The notes beneath the pieces are model-generated. The model did no database searches and was not told the origin of the DNA. It was given only the letters and a program-made list of their open reading frames with translations. Shown one piece after another: positions 9,976 to 22,679 of a stretch of 64,000 bases of DNA. The DNA is taken from the NCBI RefSeq assembly GCF_026651855.1, contig NZ_CP093281.1, forward strand, positions 434,001-498,000. The letters run 5' to 3'. Both the position numbers and the translations under genes were made by a program. The stretch is from Pseudomonas silvicola (GTDB taxonomy: Bacteria; Pseudomonadota; Gammaproteobacteria; Pseudomonadales; Pseudomonadaceae). The first letter of the stretch is position 1; the number at the start of each line of letters is the position of its first letter.

Positions 9976-10737
9976 CTTCATCGGTTCCTGCCTCACCCAT
10001 TGCCAGAGCACTGGCGCTGGCGGGATCAAATAGTGACAGACTCTCGATTTGTTCCACCATAATCACTTTACGAAACGCTAAAGCTGTTTTGAGTTTCGAC
10101 ATGAAATCAATTTGGTGCTGATGGTACCAACGGCTGTAATTGTGCTCAATGGCGAGATTCAACGTACGTGAATCGCGATAACCGCTGACATCGGTATTAA
10201 TACAATATTGCCGTGCTGGCATATTCGAAGGTGGCGGCATGAATCATGCCAATGTAGATGCGTCGGGATTTTAGCGTTATCCAGGCTAACTCACCTTCTT
10301 CCATACACTGCAACAACATCTGTTCAATACCGTTCGAACGTGACAATCGCTGATAGAGGTCGCGGCGGCTGCTGGCGGTTAATCGCGCTGCCAGCCCAGT
10401 TTGAGCGATACACACAAAACAGCACGGCAAAGGCGAGCATAATCACGACCGGTGCCTGAATACCCAGGAAGCTCCAGGTCATAAAATCCACATGCCAACG
10501 GGCATGCACCAGGCTGGTAAGTGCAAAAGTATTATTGATTGCGGAAGCGGCGAGTAATATCAGCCAGACAATCCCGGTGGCAAACACGCCCTGTAAGACA
10601 AAAATACAACCATAAAGGGCAATTAAAAAGTAAACATCCCAGCCAAAGGAACGCTTTATTTTTAACCGACTCGACATGTCCCGGCTGGTGTACCAATAGC
10701 CACACACCATCAGCACCATAAATATTGCCGTTCCCAC
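9953..10737 (-). CDS. Membrane protein of unknown function
   Basis: Starts at GTG 10737 directly after the stop of the upstream gene (TAAGTG). The first half has about four hydrophobic segments (TAIFMVLMVCGYWYTS, VYFLIALYGCIFVLQGVFA, GIVWLILLAASAINNTF, APVVIMLAFAVLFCVYR). The second half is a soluble domain with GELAWITLKSRRIYIGMIHA and SRTLNLAIEHNYSRWYHQHQ. Two indels, near 10210 and 10340-10430, must be corrected to give about 260 residues. It forms a two-gene minus-strand operon with the gene at 10738-10935. I recognise no characterised family. Confidence 0.6.
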
Positions 10738-10935
10738 TTAGATATCCTTCAAGGTTTTGACATGATGGGCAAAATCGCGCTGAACTTTGGGACTTAACGG
10801 ATTAACCGAAGCGTTGCCATCTTCATCAATAATGATCCTGTCACCCTCCTGAATGGATTCATTCATATCTTGCTGGCTCATCACTTGTAGCAATGACTCA
10901 GGGCTCTTGAAGAGGGCGATAACAAAGTGAAACAT
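10738..10935 (-). CDS. Small protein of unknown function
   Basis: About 65 residues starting MFHFVIALFKSPESLLQVMS, preceded by GGAA seven bases before the ATG. An earlier TTG at 10947 is less likely. The middle part, EGDRIIIDEDGNASVNPLSP, is polar. Its stop directly abuts the GTG of the membrane-protein gene, so the two are co-transcribed and probably work together. Frame intact. No family recognised. Confidence 0.55.
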   Translation of the reverse strand: MFHFVIALFKSPESLLQVMSQQDMNESIQEGDRIIIDEDGNASVNPLSPKVQRDFAHHVKTLKDI

Positions 10936-11183
10936 GTTATGTTCCAATTAATTTGGGTAGCGAGAGTATGGCACACTTTTCGATGTGAATTTGGGTTAGT
11001 GACTTGAATAAGAGGCGTGTTTTCGAACTTACGGATTAATCTGTCTAAAAAGCTGAAGTAAGCGAGACCATAGGTGAACGGAAAAATTTAACACTTTTAA
11101 TAATGACTGGCTTAAACGTTCAGCATTCATTTCTGTCGTTAAAATAGACTACAATAAGAAAGACATTAAATATGAGGTTAATT

Positions 11184-11384
11184 ATGAAAGAACATCATAC
11201 GAATGAACAACGTAATAAAGAAGGGGATGTGCATAAGGGACTTCCCGAAGCCGCCCCCAATGTCGGCAATGCGTATGAAGAGGATGACCATCCGGCAAAA
11301 GACAACCCTGAAGATCATGGAGAGATTCCGCGCACGCGCGATGATAGTAAAGATCACAAGCATGATCCTTATCAGGATAAATAG
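11184..11384 (+). CDS. Small, very hydrophilic protein of unknown function
   Basis: Sixty-six residues starting MKEHHTNEQRNKEGDVHKGL, with GAGG seven bases upstream of ATG 11184 supporting this start over an in-frame ATG at 11172. Rich in Asp, Glu, His and Lys with almost no hydrophobic residues (AYEEDDHPAKDNPEDHGEI, then SKDHKHDPYQDK), hence probably intrinsically disordered. Low-complexity proteins like this occur near stress genes in Pantoea relatives, but I cannot assign a family. Single-gene unit; 11385-11635 shows nothing else supported. Confidence 0.55.
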   Translation: MKEHHTNEQRNKEGDVHKGLPEAAPNVGNAYEEDDHPAKDNPEDHGEIPRTRDDSKDHKHDPYQDK

Positions 11385-11645
11385 TCCCGCTGAGAATTAA
11401 TCTCACCCGACATTTAAAAACATCTCTCTAATTTTAGGGTGTGCTTAATCAATTGAAATTGTTGATTAATCACCCTGTAATTTCGAAATATTAAAGCATG
11501 TAGTTTATAAAGTAAGCTTTTCTAGTGGTTAAAATATTTTATAAAATATCCTACGCTTGATTCACAAAATCGGTTATTTTCTGCACCGTATCAATCATCA
11601 CCCCACTAAACTACTTATACCCAATCAGGGTGAATGGAGGTATAT

Positions 11646-11771
11646 ATGTCAGAACGTCCAGATCCAGATGATGTTAAGCCGCTGCCTGGCGACGATTTAC
11701 CCTTACCCGATGAAGAGGATGATGAGACTGACGATCGTGATTTACCTGATGATCAAAAACCGATGATCTGA
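11646..11771 (+). CDS. 41-residue acidic small protein
   Basis: ATG at 11646 is preceded by GGAGG at 11636-11640, an optimal ribosome-binding site. The product starts MSERPDPDDVKPLPGDDLPL and continues PDEEDDETDDRDLPDDQKPM, extremely acidic and proline-rich with no hydrophobic core. An intrinsic terminator begins 11 bases after the stop, which makes a compact, complete transcription unit. I do not recognise the family. A disordered stress-related role is only a guess. Confidence 0.6.
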   Translation: MSERPDPDDVKPLPGDDLPLPDEEDDETDDRDLPDDQKPMI

Positions 11772-11782
11772 TTCTCAATTCC

Positions 11783-11806
11783 AGAGCCGCGGAAGCGGCT
11801 CTTTTC
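11783..11806 (+). terminator. Intrinsic terminator of the 41-residue gene
   Basis: Perfect 8-bp GC-rich stem AGAGCCGC / GCGGCTCT with a GGAA tetraloop, followed by a run of T. This is a textbook rho-independent terminator. Confidence 0.85.
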
Positions 11807-11840
11807 GTGATTTGTAAGGGTATTATTGCGGTACAGCATT

Positions 11841-12092
11841 TCAATCATTGGATGATGCATCATCTTTGATGTATTGCCGTATCGCTTCATGCATGGCTCG
11901 GTTACGGTCAACTTCCAGTCCGCGCTCTTCATACTCTTTAGCCATGTTAATAATGACTTCATCATATTTCCCTTTAAAGGTGATGTTATTCACCGCGACC
12001 TGTTTAATCATCAGTTCACGCAACACCTCAGTTTCGATTTTTAAACGCTGAACCGTTTCTTCAAGTTCCTTTATTCTCTCTTCGGTGGACAT
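11841..12092 (-). CDS. Coiled-coil protein of unknown function
   Basis: About 83 residues from ATG 12092, with GGGAG eight bases upstream; an upstream in-frame GTG at 12098 is less likely. The N-terminal half, MSTEERIKELEETVQRLKIE then TEVLRELMIKQ, has heptad spacing typical of a short coiled coil. The second half is mixed (KYDEVIINMAKEYEERGLEV, then DRNRAMHEAIRQYI). It may oligomerise. Frame intact, single gene. No family recognised. Confidence 0.6.
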   Translation of the reverse strand: MSTEERIKELEETVQRLKIETEVLRELMIKQVAVNNITFKGKYDEVIINMAKEYEERGLEVDRNRAMHEAIRQYIKDDASSND

Positions 12093-12317
12093 TATCACTC
12101 CCTATTAAGTTATGTAGATTAAGCAAGCCACATTATTGAAAAGAATATGGCATTGAAAAGCCTATAACTCAAGCCTCACCATTCGCATCATATTAAGCGA
12201 GCCGTAAAGCACAGATAGGAGAGCGATAACCTAACATTTGGTTTATATTGACGGCGCAAATTAACGAGCCGCAATGATTGATGCGGATGAATAACGCGGC
12301 AGCGCTGGAACCCTCTT

Positions 12318-13250
12318 ATGATGAACATCTTCGCCCTGATACTGGCCATTGCTGTGGTTTTTAGCGGCCTGAGTTGGACATACAGGCTTTGGGCTTTGAC
12401 GCGCATCACCGTTGAGAAAAACCAGGCAGAATCTTCGCTCATACAGCAGGGTAAAACTCAGCGCCTCCCGAGTTGGCTGGATACGCCCGCATCGCTCTTT
12501 CCGTTACTGGTCATCGTGTTACTGGTTCGGGCCTTTGGCTGGGAGCCTTTTCGCATTCCTTCTGGTTCCATGATGCCAACTCTCCTCACCGGCGACTGGG
12601 TGCTGGCAGATAAATATTCATACGGGCTTCGAACCATTCAATCAGAAAACGTTGCTTGCCACCGGACACCCTAAACGTGGTGATATTGCGATATTTACGT
12701 TTCCTCAGGACGAAACACAGTTGTTCATTAAAAGAGTTATTGGTTTGCCCGGTGACAAAGTCATATTCAATCCAGCCGCACAACAGCTCACTATTTTCCC
12801 TTTTTGCCAGGACCATCAATCTTGTGCACCTGCGCTAGCCATTCATTACGGTGCGCTCAAAGCGGGCGAATTCGTCGAGACTGCCGGAATGCATCCGGGC
12901 TTTTATGCCAGACCGATTGGCGAGGAAAGCCTGATGAACAGCGTCTACTGATGGGCACTGAAACGCTGGCGGGGTGACGCATCGCATTTTGCAGAAGCCT
13001 GAATTGACTGTTTCAGCATCGGCATTTTTTCCATCAGCCAGGTCAGCAGCCTGGAGAGTGGGTGGTGCCGGCGGATAGCTATTTTATGATGGGAGATAAT
13101 CGTAACAACAGCTATGACAGCCGCTATTGGGGTTTTGTCCCTGAGCGTAATCTGGTGGGCAAAGCGGTGGCGATTGGATTTAGTATGGAAAAACAGGAAG
13201 GGCAGTGGCCAACGGGGTTGAGGCCAGGTCGCATCGGGCGGATCCATTAA
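12318..13250 (+). CDS. lepB: Signal peptidase I (LepB) paralogue, frameshifted
   Basis: Membrane serine-lysine peptidase cleaving signal peptides. Two N-terminal membrane segments ([18 protein letters not shown] and [16 protein letters not shown]) precede box [21 protein letters not shown], with the catalytic Ser. Box [15 protein letters not shown], holds the catalytic Lys, and box [21 protein letters not shown], is intact near the C-terminus. Frameshifts lie near 12632 and 12945-13055; the total, about 310 residues, is near E. coli LepB (324). The housekeeping lepB lies between lepA and rnc. Neither is here, so this may be a second, specialised signal peptidase, though rearrangement is possible. 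Confidence 0.85.
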
Positions 13251-13291
13251 GAGAAGATGCCAGTCCCTGGCAGAACAAATCCTAAAGCGCT

Positions 13292-13477
13292 TTACTCAGA
13301 CTTTGTTGGAGGACGGCGACTTATCTTACCTCCTTTCCGACCCGCTTCAACGGCGCGTTCAGGATCGTTTCTGAAGTTGCCTCCACTGGCTTTGCCTCCC
13401 GCTTTGCCAGCTTCTCTTGCGCGTGCCGGATCGTTAGCAAAATTCCCTGCACCGCCTCTGTAGCTCTGTTGTTTCAT
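13292..13477 (-). CDS. KGG-repeat stress protein (YciG family)
   Basis: Sixty-one residues with two copies of the KGG motif, GNFANDPARAREAGKAGGKA and GNFRNDPERAVEAGRKGGK, diagnostic of the YciG / general-stress family. The ATG at 13477 has GAGG about ten bases upstream. Glycine-rich, charged and probably disordered. The family is induced by stress in E. coli, where yciG is next to yciF and yciE; a DUF892 protein is at the left edge of this window but not adjacent. Convergent with lepB, with about 40 bases between stops. Frame intact. Confidence 0.88.
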   Translation of the reverse strand: MKQQSYRGGAGNFANDPARAREAGKAGGKASGGNFRNDPERAVEAGRKGGKISRRPPTKSE

Positions 13478-13675
13478 AGGAAGACCTCATATCAATGTTC
13501 CGTGAGAGATAAGGACTAGCTAGTCACTCCATAATTTTAGTGCGCGATTGCGGCTTCGCCAGCGCGGGATAATTAATATTTTGTAGTCTTTATCGCACAA
13601 AAAAAGAAATGTTGTCCGATTTAAAATAGCCACTAATCACGATTAAATGGTTTTTTAATTGTTTAAGTAATAAAC

Positions 13676-14275
13676 ATGAAAATATTATGTGTTGAAGCCA
13701 ATTTCTGGGCCGCATTTGGCTTAGAAAAGTTATTAATATCTGTAGGTTAACAATTCATATCATGCTCATCTTTAAGTGATGCAAAAATATTAATCGATCA
13801 ATCTATCGAAGTAATGATTATTGAGTTAAAAACCGAAGCGGATGATATTGAATCTTCCTATGCGTTTTTACGCCTGTTGCAGGCACTTTATCCTTGTATC
13901 CGCGTGTTGGTACTGACCGACATTAATGATGCTGCGCTGCTAAATTTTCTTGCCCATGAATTTCACTCGGTTTTATTTCTGACAAAAAGATCCTCATTAG
14001 CCAGCATTGTTCAAAACGTCAGTACACTTGCTGAGAAGAGACCGCATACATCAACACGCAGCCGTGTTCCTTCGCTCTCGCTGCAAGAATTTCACATGCT
14101 GAAATGGCTTGCCCGATACAGCAGTCAGCAGGACATTGCCTTGCGTGTCAGACTGAATAACAAAACCATCAGTCACTATAAGCGATCGATTTACACTAAA
14201 CTGAATTGTGAGAATAATGTTCAGTTTCATCAACGGCTTACGCAATACGGGTTTAATCGAACCCATGTCGATTAA
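13676..14275 (+). CDS. LuxR-type HTH regulator with receiver-like N-terminus
   Basis: From ATG 13676 (MKILCVEANFWAAFGLEKLL) one frameshift near 13745-13760 joins to SIEVMIIELKTEADDIESSY and CIRVLVLTDINDAALLNFLA, a receiver-like fold. The C-terminal HTH reads LSLQEFHMLKWLARYSSQQD then NNKTISHYKRSIYTKLNCEN, a LuxR/FixJ helix-turn-helix. A phosphorylatable Asp is not clearly present at the expected strand end, so it may be an atypical, non-phosphorylated member like RcsA. No kinase gene is nearby. About 200 residues after correction. Target genes unknown. Confidence 0.7.
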
Positions 14276-14357
14276 TACCTCTACTGACTATATCCCTCGC
14301 TCATAACTCCCTGTTATGCCCGGTCAGTAAAGGGTGCTTTTTGCCTGAGGCTTGAGA

Positions 14358-14402
14358 ATTCCGGCCCGCAGGAGGAAGATATTCCCTGCCAGGGCCGGGA
14401 AT
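14358..14402 (+). promoter_or_regulatory. Structured 5' leader before the DUF1275 gene
   Basis: ATTCCGGCCC (14358-14367) can pair with GGGCCGGGAAT (14392-14402) with one bulge. The loop contains GGAGG and the arm ends five bases before ATG 14407. This could mask a ribosome-binding site, but the sequence alone does not show regulation. Confidence 0.3.
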
Positions 14403-14406
14403 AGCC

Positions 14407-15126
14407 ATGCTGATCACCTCCGAAAACACGCGCACTTTTAATACGGATACCCGACTCGCCTGCACGCTGGCGGCTGTGGCGGGCGCGCTGAACACAGCTG
14501 CATTTGAAACCGTCGGTTTTTCTCTGCCAACATGACGGGCAACGTCTCGTCACTTTCCGATCATCTGGCGAAAGCAAATCTGCATGTCGGATTGTTCTTC
14601 CTGCTCATCGTGCTGCTCTTTATAGCGGGTTCTTCTGTCTCGACCCTGATTATCAACTCCGGACGCAGGCGACAAATTCGCGGGATTTATGCCATCAACA
14701 TCCTGCTGGAAGGCGTGGCATTATTCGCGCTGGGCGTCATTGAGAGTTGGTTCAGCTTTAGTGAATCGGGCGTATTGCTGGTGCTCAGTTTGAGTTTTTG
14801 ATGGGATTACAAAACGCCGTGGTGACCCGGATTTCCAACGCACGCGTGCGCACCACCCATGTCTCCGGTACCGCTACCGACATTGGCATTGAATTGGCCA
14901 TGTTGTTTGATGTGCTACGCCGTAAAGAATCCCCGAAGATGCGCCGCTCTATATCGAGCGTTTAAAACTGCACTTCTTCACGGTGATGGCATTCCTGTTC
15001 GGCGGCGTGCTGGGTATTCTGCTGCTGAACGCGCTGAGCTATAAACTGTTAATTTTGATTGGTGTGATGCTATCTGCCCTCGCTTTGTCAGCATTACAAC
15101 GTGCCGGACATGCGCTGCACTCCTGA
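14407..15126 (+). CDS. DUF1275 (YoaK-type) membrane protein, frameshifted
   Basis: Inner-membrane protein of the DUF1275 family. The N-terminus has [19 protein letters not shown] and [20 protein letters not shown], the conserved N-x-x-G-F / SANMTGN signature. Membrane segments follow ([37 protein letters not shown]), then the conserved [20 protein letters not shown] and [13 protein letters not shown]. Frameshifts near 14515, 14801 and 14930 are corrected to reach the stop at 15124-15126, giving about 240 residues. Function unknown; some members are called putative transporters. Single gene, upstream of the bgl leader. Confidence 0.82.
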
Positions 15127-15217
15127 ACAATGATTGACGCGCTTCACATATTTCAGCGCGATTTTTGAAAACTGCTTGCTACTTTTTGGCAATGCTAAGC
15201 AAGATAACCAGCGTTAA

Positions 15218-15240
15218 GGATTGTTACTGTTCGGCAGGCA

Positions 15241-15245
<5 letters not shown>
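15218..15245 (+). promoter_or_regulatory. RAT antiterminator RNA site in the bglF leader
   Basis: GGATTGTTACTG, 6 bases, then GCAGGCAAAACC closely matches the ribonucleic antiterminator of the E. coli bgl operon. BglG-family proteins bind this RNA when the substrate is present, preventing the overlapping terminator from forming. The RAT 3' end shares its last bases with the terminator's left arm, as the mechanism needs. Confidence 0.9.
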
Positions 15246-17197
<1,952 letters not shown>

Positions 17198-17212
17198 CCA
17201 AGGAGCAAGTAA

Positions 17213-18594
<1,382 letters not shown>

Positions 18595-18601
18595 ACCCGC
18601 T

Positions 18602-18624
18602 AACGGGCGTGCTGGCGCCCGTTT

Positions 18625-18626
<2 letters not shown>
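18602..18626 (+). terminator. Intrinsic terminator of the bglFB operon
   Basis: AACGGGCG / CGCCCGTT stem with a 6-base loop and a TTTTT tail, eight bases after the bglB stop. It overlaps the bglG stop codon on the other strand. Confidence 0.85.
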
Positions 18627-19487
<861 letters not shown>

Positions 19488-19501
19488 TTTTATCAGCCCT
19501 G

Positions 19502-19546
19502 AAAAAAAAAACCTGACCCACCGGGAGGGCGGCGTGTCAGGGTTTT
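19502..19546 (-). terminator. Regulated leader terminator before bglG
   Basis: On the minus strand, AAACCCTGAC pairs with GTCAGGTTT around an 18-base loop and is followed by a run of about ten T. Its left arm overlaps the end of the RAT at 19541-19572. It lies about 15 bases before the bglG ATG. Confidence 0.85.
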
Positions 19547-19572
19547 GCCTGCGTTGTGCGCAGTAACAATCT
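19541..19572 (-). promoter_or_regulatory. Second RAT antiterminator site, in the bglG leader
   Basis: Read on the minus strand: AGATTGTTACTG, 8 bases, then CGCAGGCAAAACC, the same RAT consensus as the bglF leader. This places bglG under its own antitermination control. Confidence 0.88.
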
Positions 19573-19765
19573 GGCGAGATCATAAGCCGCTCTGTGATTC
19601 CGACAAGCATACTGACCGTTAAATGTGAGACACGTCATGTTTTATTGCGTCGCGAAGCGATGGAGGAAAAACAGGGCAATGGCCCCTGAAGCCGCGTCTG
19701 CACTGATGTTGTGCAAACTGTAAGGATATTCGTAAGGAAATAGTAAAGAAATGATCAGGTTTTCT

Positions 19766-19792
19766 TAAAGGTTTGCGTTAAGTCGCCGATAG
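19766..19792 (+). promoter_or_regulatory. Sigma-28 (FliA) promoter of fliD
   Basis: TAAAGGTT, exactly 11 bases, then GCCGATAG. The flagellar class 3 consensus is TAAAGTTT-N11-GCCGATAA, so each box matches at 7 of 8 with perfect spacing. It lies 34 bases before the fliD ATG. Confidence 0.85.
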
Positions 19793-19825
19793 TACCGTAA
19801 CGTCAAAATAACAGGAGTTACGTAC

Positions 19826-21234
19826 ATGGCCGGGATTTCAACTTTAGGTGTGGGTTCAGGACTGGGTTTAAGTACCATTTTGGATAAGCTGACCGCCGCT
19901 GAAAACAGTCACTGACACCGATTTCGAAGCAGCAATCTGCCGCCACGGCGAAGCTTTCTGCTTACGGCACACTTAAAACCGCGATTCAGGCTTTTCAGAC
20001 GGCTAACACCAAATTAAAGGATGCGAGTCTCTATACCGCGACCAGTACCACTTCAGTTCGAGTGCATTTAGCGCGGATACCAATGGCAGCGCTGGCAGGA
20101 AAATACACCATCAGCGTGGATCATCTGGCGCAATCGCAAACGCTGACCAGCGATGCGAAAACCGATGTCAAAGCGGCTCTAGGCAGCGATGCGGCATCGC
20201 GTACCCTGAAATTTGTCACTGCGGATGGCAAAGAGAAGAGCATTTCGTTAACCAAAGATCAGACATCCCTGACAGCGCTGCGTGACACCATTAACAAGTC
20301 CGATGTGGGATCAGCGCCAGTTTGATCAAAGTGTCAGGAACAGAATACCGTCTGTCATTAACCTCGAAGGCGACGGGAACCGACCACGCAGTGACCTCTT
20401 TAAGCGTAACGGGTGATGATACGCTGCACGGTTTTGTTGGATTTGATAAATCCGATCAAGCTAACAGTCACATGGTTCAGAGTGTGGAAGCGCAAAATGC
20501 CAGCCTGACCGTCAACAATGTGGCAATTCAAAGCAGCAGCAACACCATTGAAGACGCCGTGGAAGGGATTACGCTCAAGCTGAACGATCAGACGACCGGC
20601 ACTCAGACGTTGACCGTCAGCGCTGACACCAGCAAGGCGAAAAGCGCCATCACCGATTGGGTGAATGCCTACAATTCGCTGCAAGATACGATGGGCAATC
20701 TTACCCGCTACACAGCGGTGGATGCGGGTAAAGAACCGGACAGCAAAAACGGTGCACTGCTGGGTGACGGCACGCTGCGTAACATCCAGACCCAGTTAAA
20801 GAGCATTCTTGCCAACGCCTCTGGTTCGGGAGTTTACAAAACGCTCAGCCAGGCGGGTATTACCACTGATCCCACCGATGGGAAATTGAAGCTGGATGCG
20901 GACAAACCAGTGCACTGAAGTCAGGCCTGACGCCATTCGTGATATGTACACCGGCGATGGTAAGAAAACCGGCGTCAGCACGGTATTGGATACCACTTTT
21001 ACCGCGTTTCTCAGCAGTAAAGGCGTGATTCAGGGGGCGACGGACAGCATCAGTAAAAAACTGAACCAGCTGACCGAACAGTACAACACCACCAGTAAAC
21101 GCATTGATGACAAAATCGCACGCTACAAAACTCAGTTCACCAATCTGGATAAAGTAGTCAGCGTACTGAATAGCACCAGCAACTATCTCACACAGCAGTT
21201 TGATAATATGACCAGCAGCAACAGCAAAAAATAA
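19826..21234 (+). CDS. fliD: Flagellar hook-associated protein 2 / filament cap FliD
   Basis: Caps the growing flagellar filament and helps flagellin fold. N-terminus MAGISTLGVGSGLGLSTILD then KLTAAE is the FliD signature. The middle holds secreted beta domains (YTISVDHLAQSQTLTSDAKT), followed by the conserved SAITDWVNAYNSLQDTMGNL. The C-terminal coiled coil reads SKKLNQLTEQYNTTSKRIDD and FTNLDKVVSVLNSTSNYLTQ. AGGAG precedes the ATG by about ten bases. Indels near 19910, 20060, 20315 and 20915 are corrected to about 470 residues. No fliC, fliS or fliT is adjacent, so it is an isolated fliD unit with its own sigma-28 promoter. Confidence 0.93.
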
Positions 21235-21260
21235 TTATTCCCCGCCAATAGCGGCGTGTC

Positions 21261-21280
21261 AGGGCACTTTTCGGTGCCCT
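21261..21280 (+). terminator. Hairpin downstream of fliD
   Basis: AGGGCAC / GTGCCCT, a perfect 7-bp stem with a 6-base loop 27 bases after the fliD stop. No U-run follows, so termination is only likely. Confidence 0.45.
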
Positions 21281-21382
21281 ACTGATTAATTCATCGTCAT
21301 CGATTGACGTTGCATCATATTCGCCTAATGGATAAGTAGTGCTAATGTGTTTGGTGTCCCTATCTTTTGCCGGAGTGATTCC

Positions 21383-21988
21383 ATGCGCGACAGTAACACC
21401 GAACCTTCTGAACCGGCAGCACCGCCACTTAACCCATCGCTGATGGAACATCTGATCAACGCACGCAAGATTTTCATTACCGGCACCGTGGATGAAAAAA
21501 TGGCCAAAGAGGTGGTTCAGCATCTGCACATCCTCGCCGCTCTCAGCGATCGACCGATCACGATCTTCATCAACTCTCCTGGCGGTCATGCTGAATCGGG
21601 CGATATGATTTTTGATGCCATACGCTTTATCACACCCGAAGTGATCCTGATTGGTTCTGGTTGTGTGGCCAGCGCAGGTGCGTTGATTTATGTTGCCGCC
21701 AACAAAGCAAATCGCTATGCGTTGCCCAACACCCGCTTCCTTCTGCATCAGCCTTCCGGCGGCATGCAAGGCCCCGCCAGCAATATGCAGATTTACAGCA
21801 ATGAAATCGTGCGCATGAAAATCTTACTCAATCATATTTTCGCGGATGCCACCGGGCAGGCGATTGAAGGATTGAGCAAGAACTCAGCGTGATTTCTGGT
21901 TGAGTGCGGAGCAGGCGGTGGAATACGGTTTGGTGTCGAAAGTGATCGTCACCGAGCGAGATCGCTGCGCATTATCTTGCTGCAATAA
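21383..21988 (+). CDS. ClpP-like serine protease (S14 family)
   Basis: Homologous to ClpP, the barrel-forming proteolytic subunit of Clp proteases. From ATG 21383: NARKIFITGTVDEKMAKEVV, ITIFINSPGGHAESGDMIFD, then VASAGALIYVAA with the nucleophile Ser, and NTRFLLHQPSGGMQGPASN with the catalytic His. After two indels near 21870-21890 the C-terminal part reads FWLSAEQAVEYGLVSKVIV, with the catalytic Asp just before it. The end is approximate, about 200 residues. No clpX, clpA, tig or lon is adjacent, so this is probably a ClpP paralogue rather than the housekeeping copy. Its ATPase partner is unknown. Confidence 0.85.
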
Positions 21989-22009
21989 GCCAGTGCTAAT
22001 GTCATCAGT

Positions 22010-22321
22010 ATGATTGAAAATGCGATATTCAAAGCACTGGCGGATCCGACCCGCCGTGCCATATTTGAAAAGCTGTGGTGGGGCGCATGAATGCCACGGC
22101 ATTGCGCGACGGATGAGATAGCCAATCGGCGATGTCTCAACATCTCGCGGTGTTACGGAGTGCGGGGCTGGTGCGTGAAGAGCGGCAAGAGGCGCTTTGT
22201 GAACTATGAAGTCGACCCGGTTGGCATGACGTTTCTGGTCAACTGGCTAGCCAAATATCGCGCGTTTTGGCCGACACGCATTGATGCCCTGAAAAGTTTG
22301 CTGAAGGATATGGACCAATGA
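22010..22321 (+). CDS. ArsR-family winged-helix repressor, frameshifted
   Basis: About 103 residues: MIENAIFKALADPTRRAIFE is the ArsR/SmtB first-helix signature, and after two indels near 22080-22125 the recognition part reads MSQHLAVLRSAGLVREER and FVNYEVDPVGMTFLVNWLAK. No cysteine metal site is visible, so it belongs to the non-metal group often paired with SRPBCC proteins. Its stop overlaps the next start (ATGA), and the two form a typical regulator-SRPBCC operon. It probably represses its own operon. Confidence 0.82.
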
Positions 22322-22653
22322 GTAAAGCCGAAAAATCCAACGAACTGGTACAAGAGTATCAACTGGATGCGCCGCCGGAGAAAGTGTGGCGCGCTATCAG
22401 TATTGCGGAGTACCGGGAAGCCTGGCTACCCAACGCCGTATTAACGCAGGCTGAACCTATTGCCAGCGATCCTGGAAAATCGATCCGTTACCGGTTACGT
22501 GATGACGCACCACCTTACCTGAAGAGTGACGTGACGTTTCTAATCGCGCCCGATGACGCGGGTGGCACCCGATTGACTATCGTCCATCGCCTTGCTGATC
22601 TGCACTTGCAGGCCGCAAATGATGAAAATGGTCGATTGATGCTGGCGGCATAG
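22318..22653 (+). CDS. SRPBCC/AHSA1-domain protein
   Basis: One hundred and eleven residues with the Bet v1-like AHSA1 pattern: EYQLDAPPEKVWRAISIAEY near the N-terminus, a SDVTFLIAPDDAGGTRLTIV strand region and a C-terminal helix. The fold binds hydrophobic ligands; the natural ligand is unknown. It is translationally coupled to the ArsR gene (ATGA overlap), an arrangement common across bacteria. Slightly short for the family; frame intact. Confidence 0.78.
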   Translation: MSKAEKSNELVQEYQLDAPPEKVWRAISIAEYREAWLPNAVLTQAEPIASDPGKSIRYRLRDDAPPYLKSDVTFLIAPDDAGGTRLTIVHRLADLHLQAANDENGRLMLAA

Positions 22654-22671
22654 CCTCGGGCTAATTTTTTT
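22651..22671 (+). terminator. Terminator after the SRPBCC gene
   Basis: TAGCC / GGCTA short stem with a TCG loop, followed by AAT and seven T. It overlaps the stop codon region and separates the convergent MFS gene. Confidence 0.55.
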
Positions 22672-22679
22672 AGCGCGCC

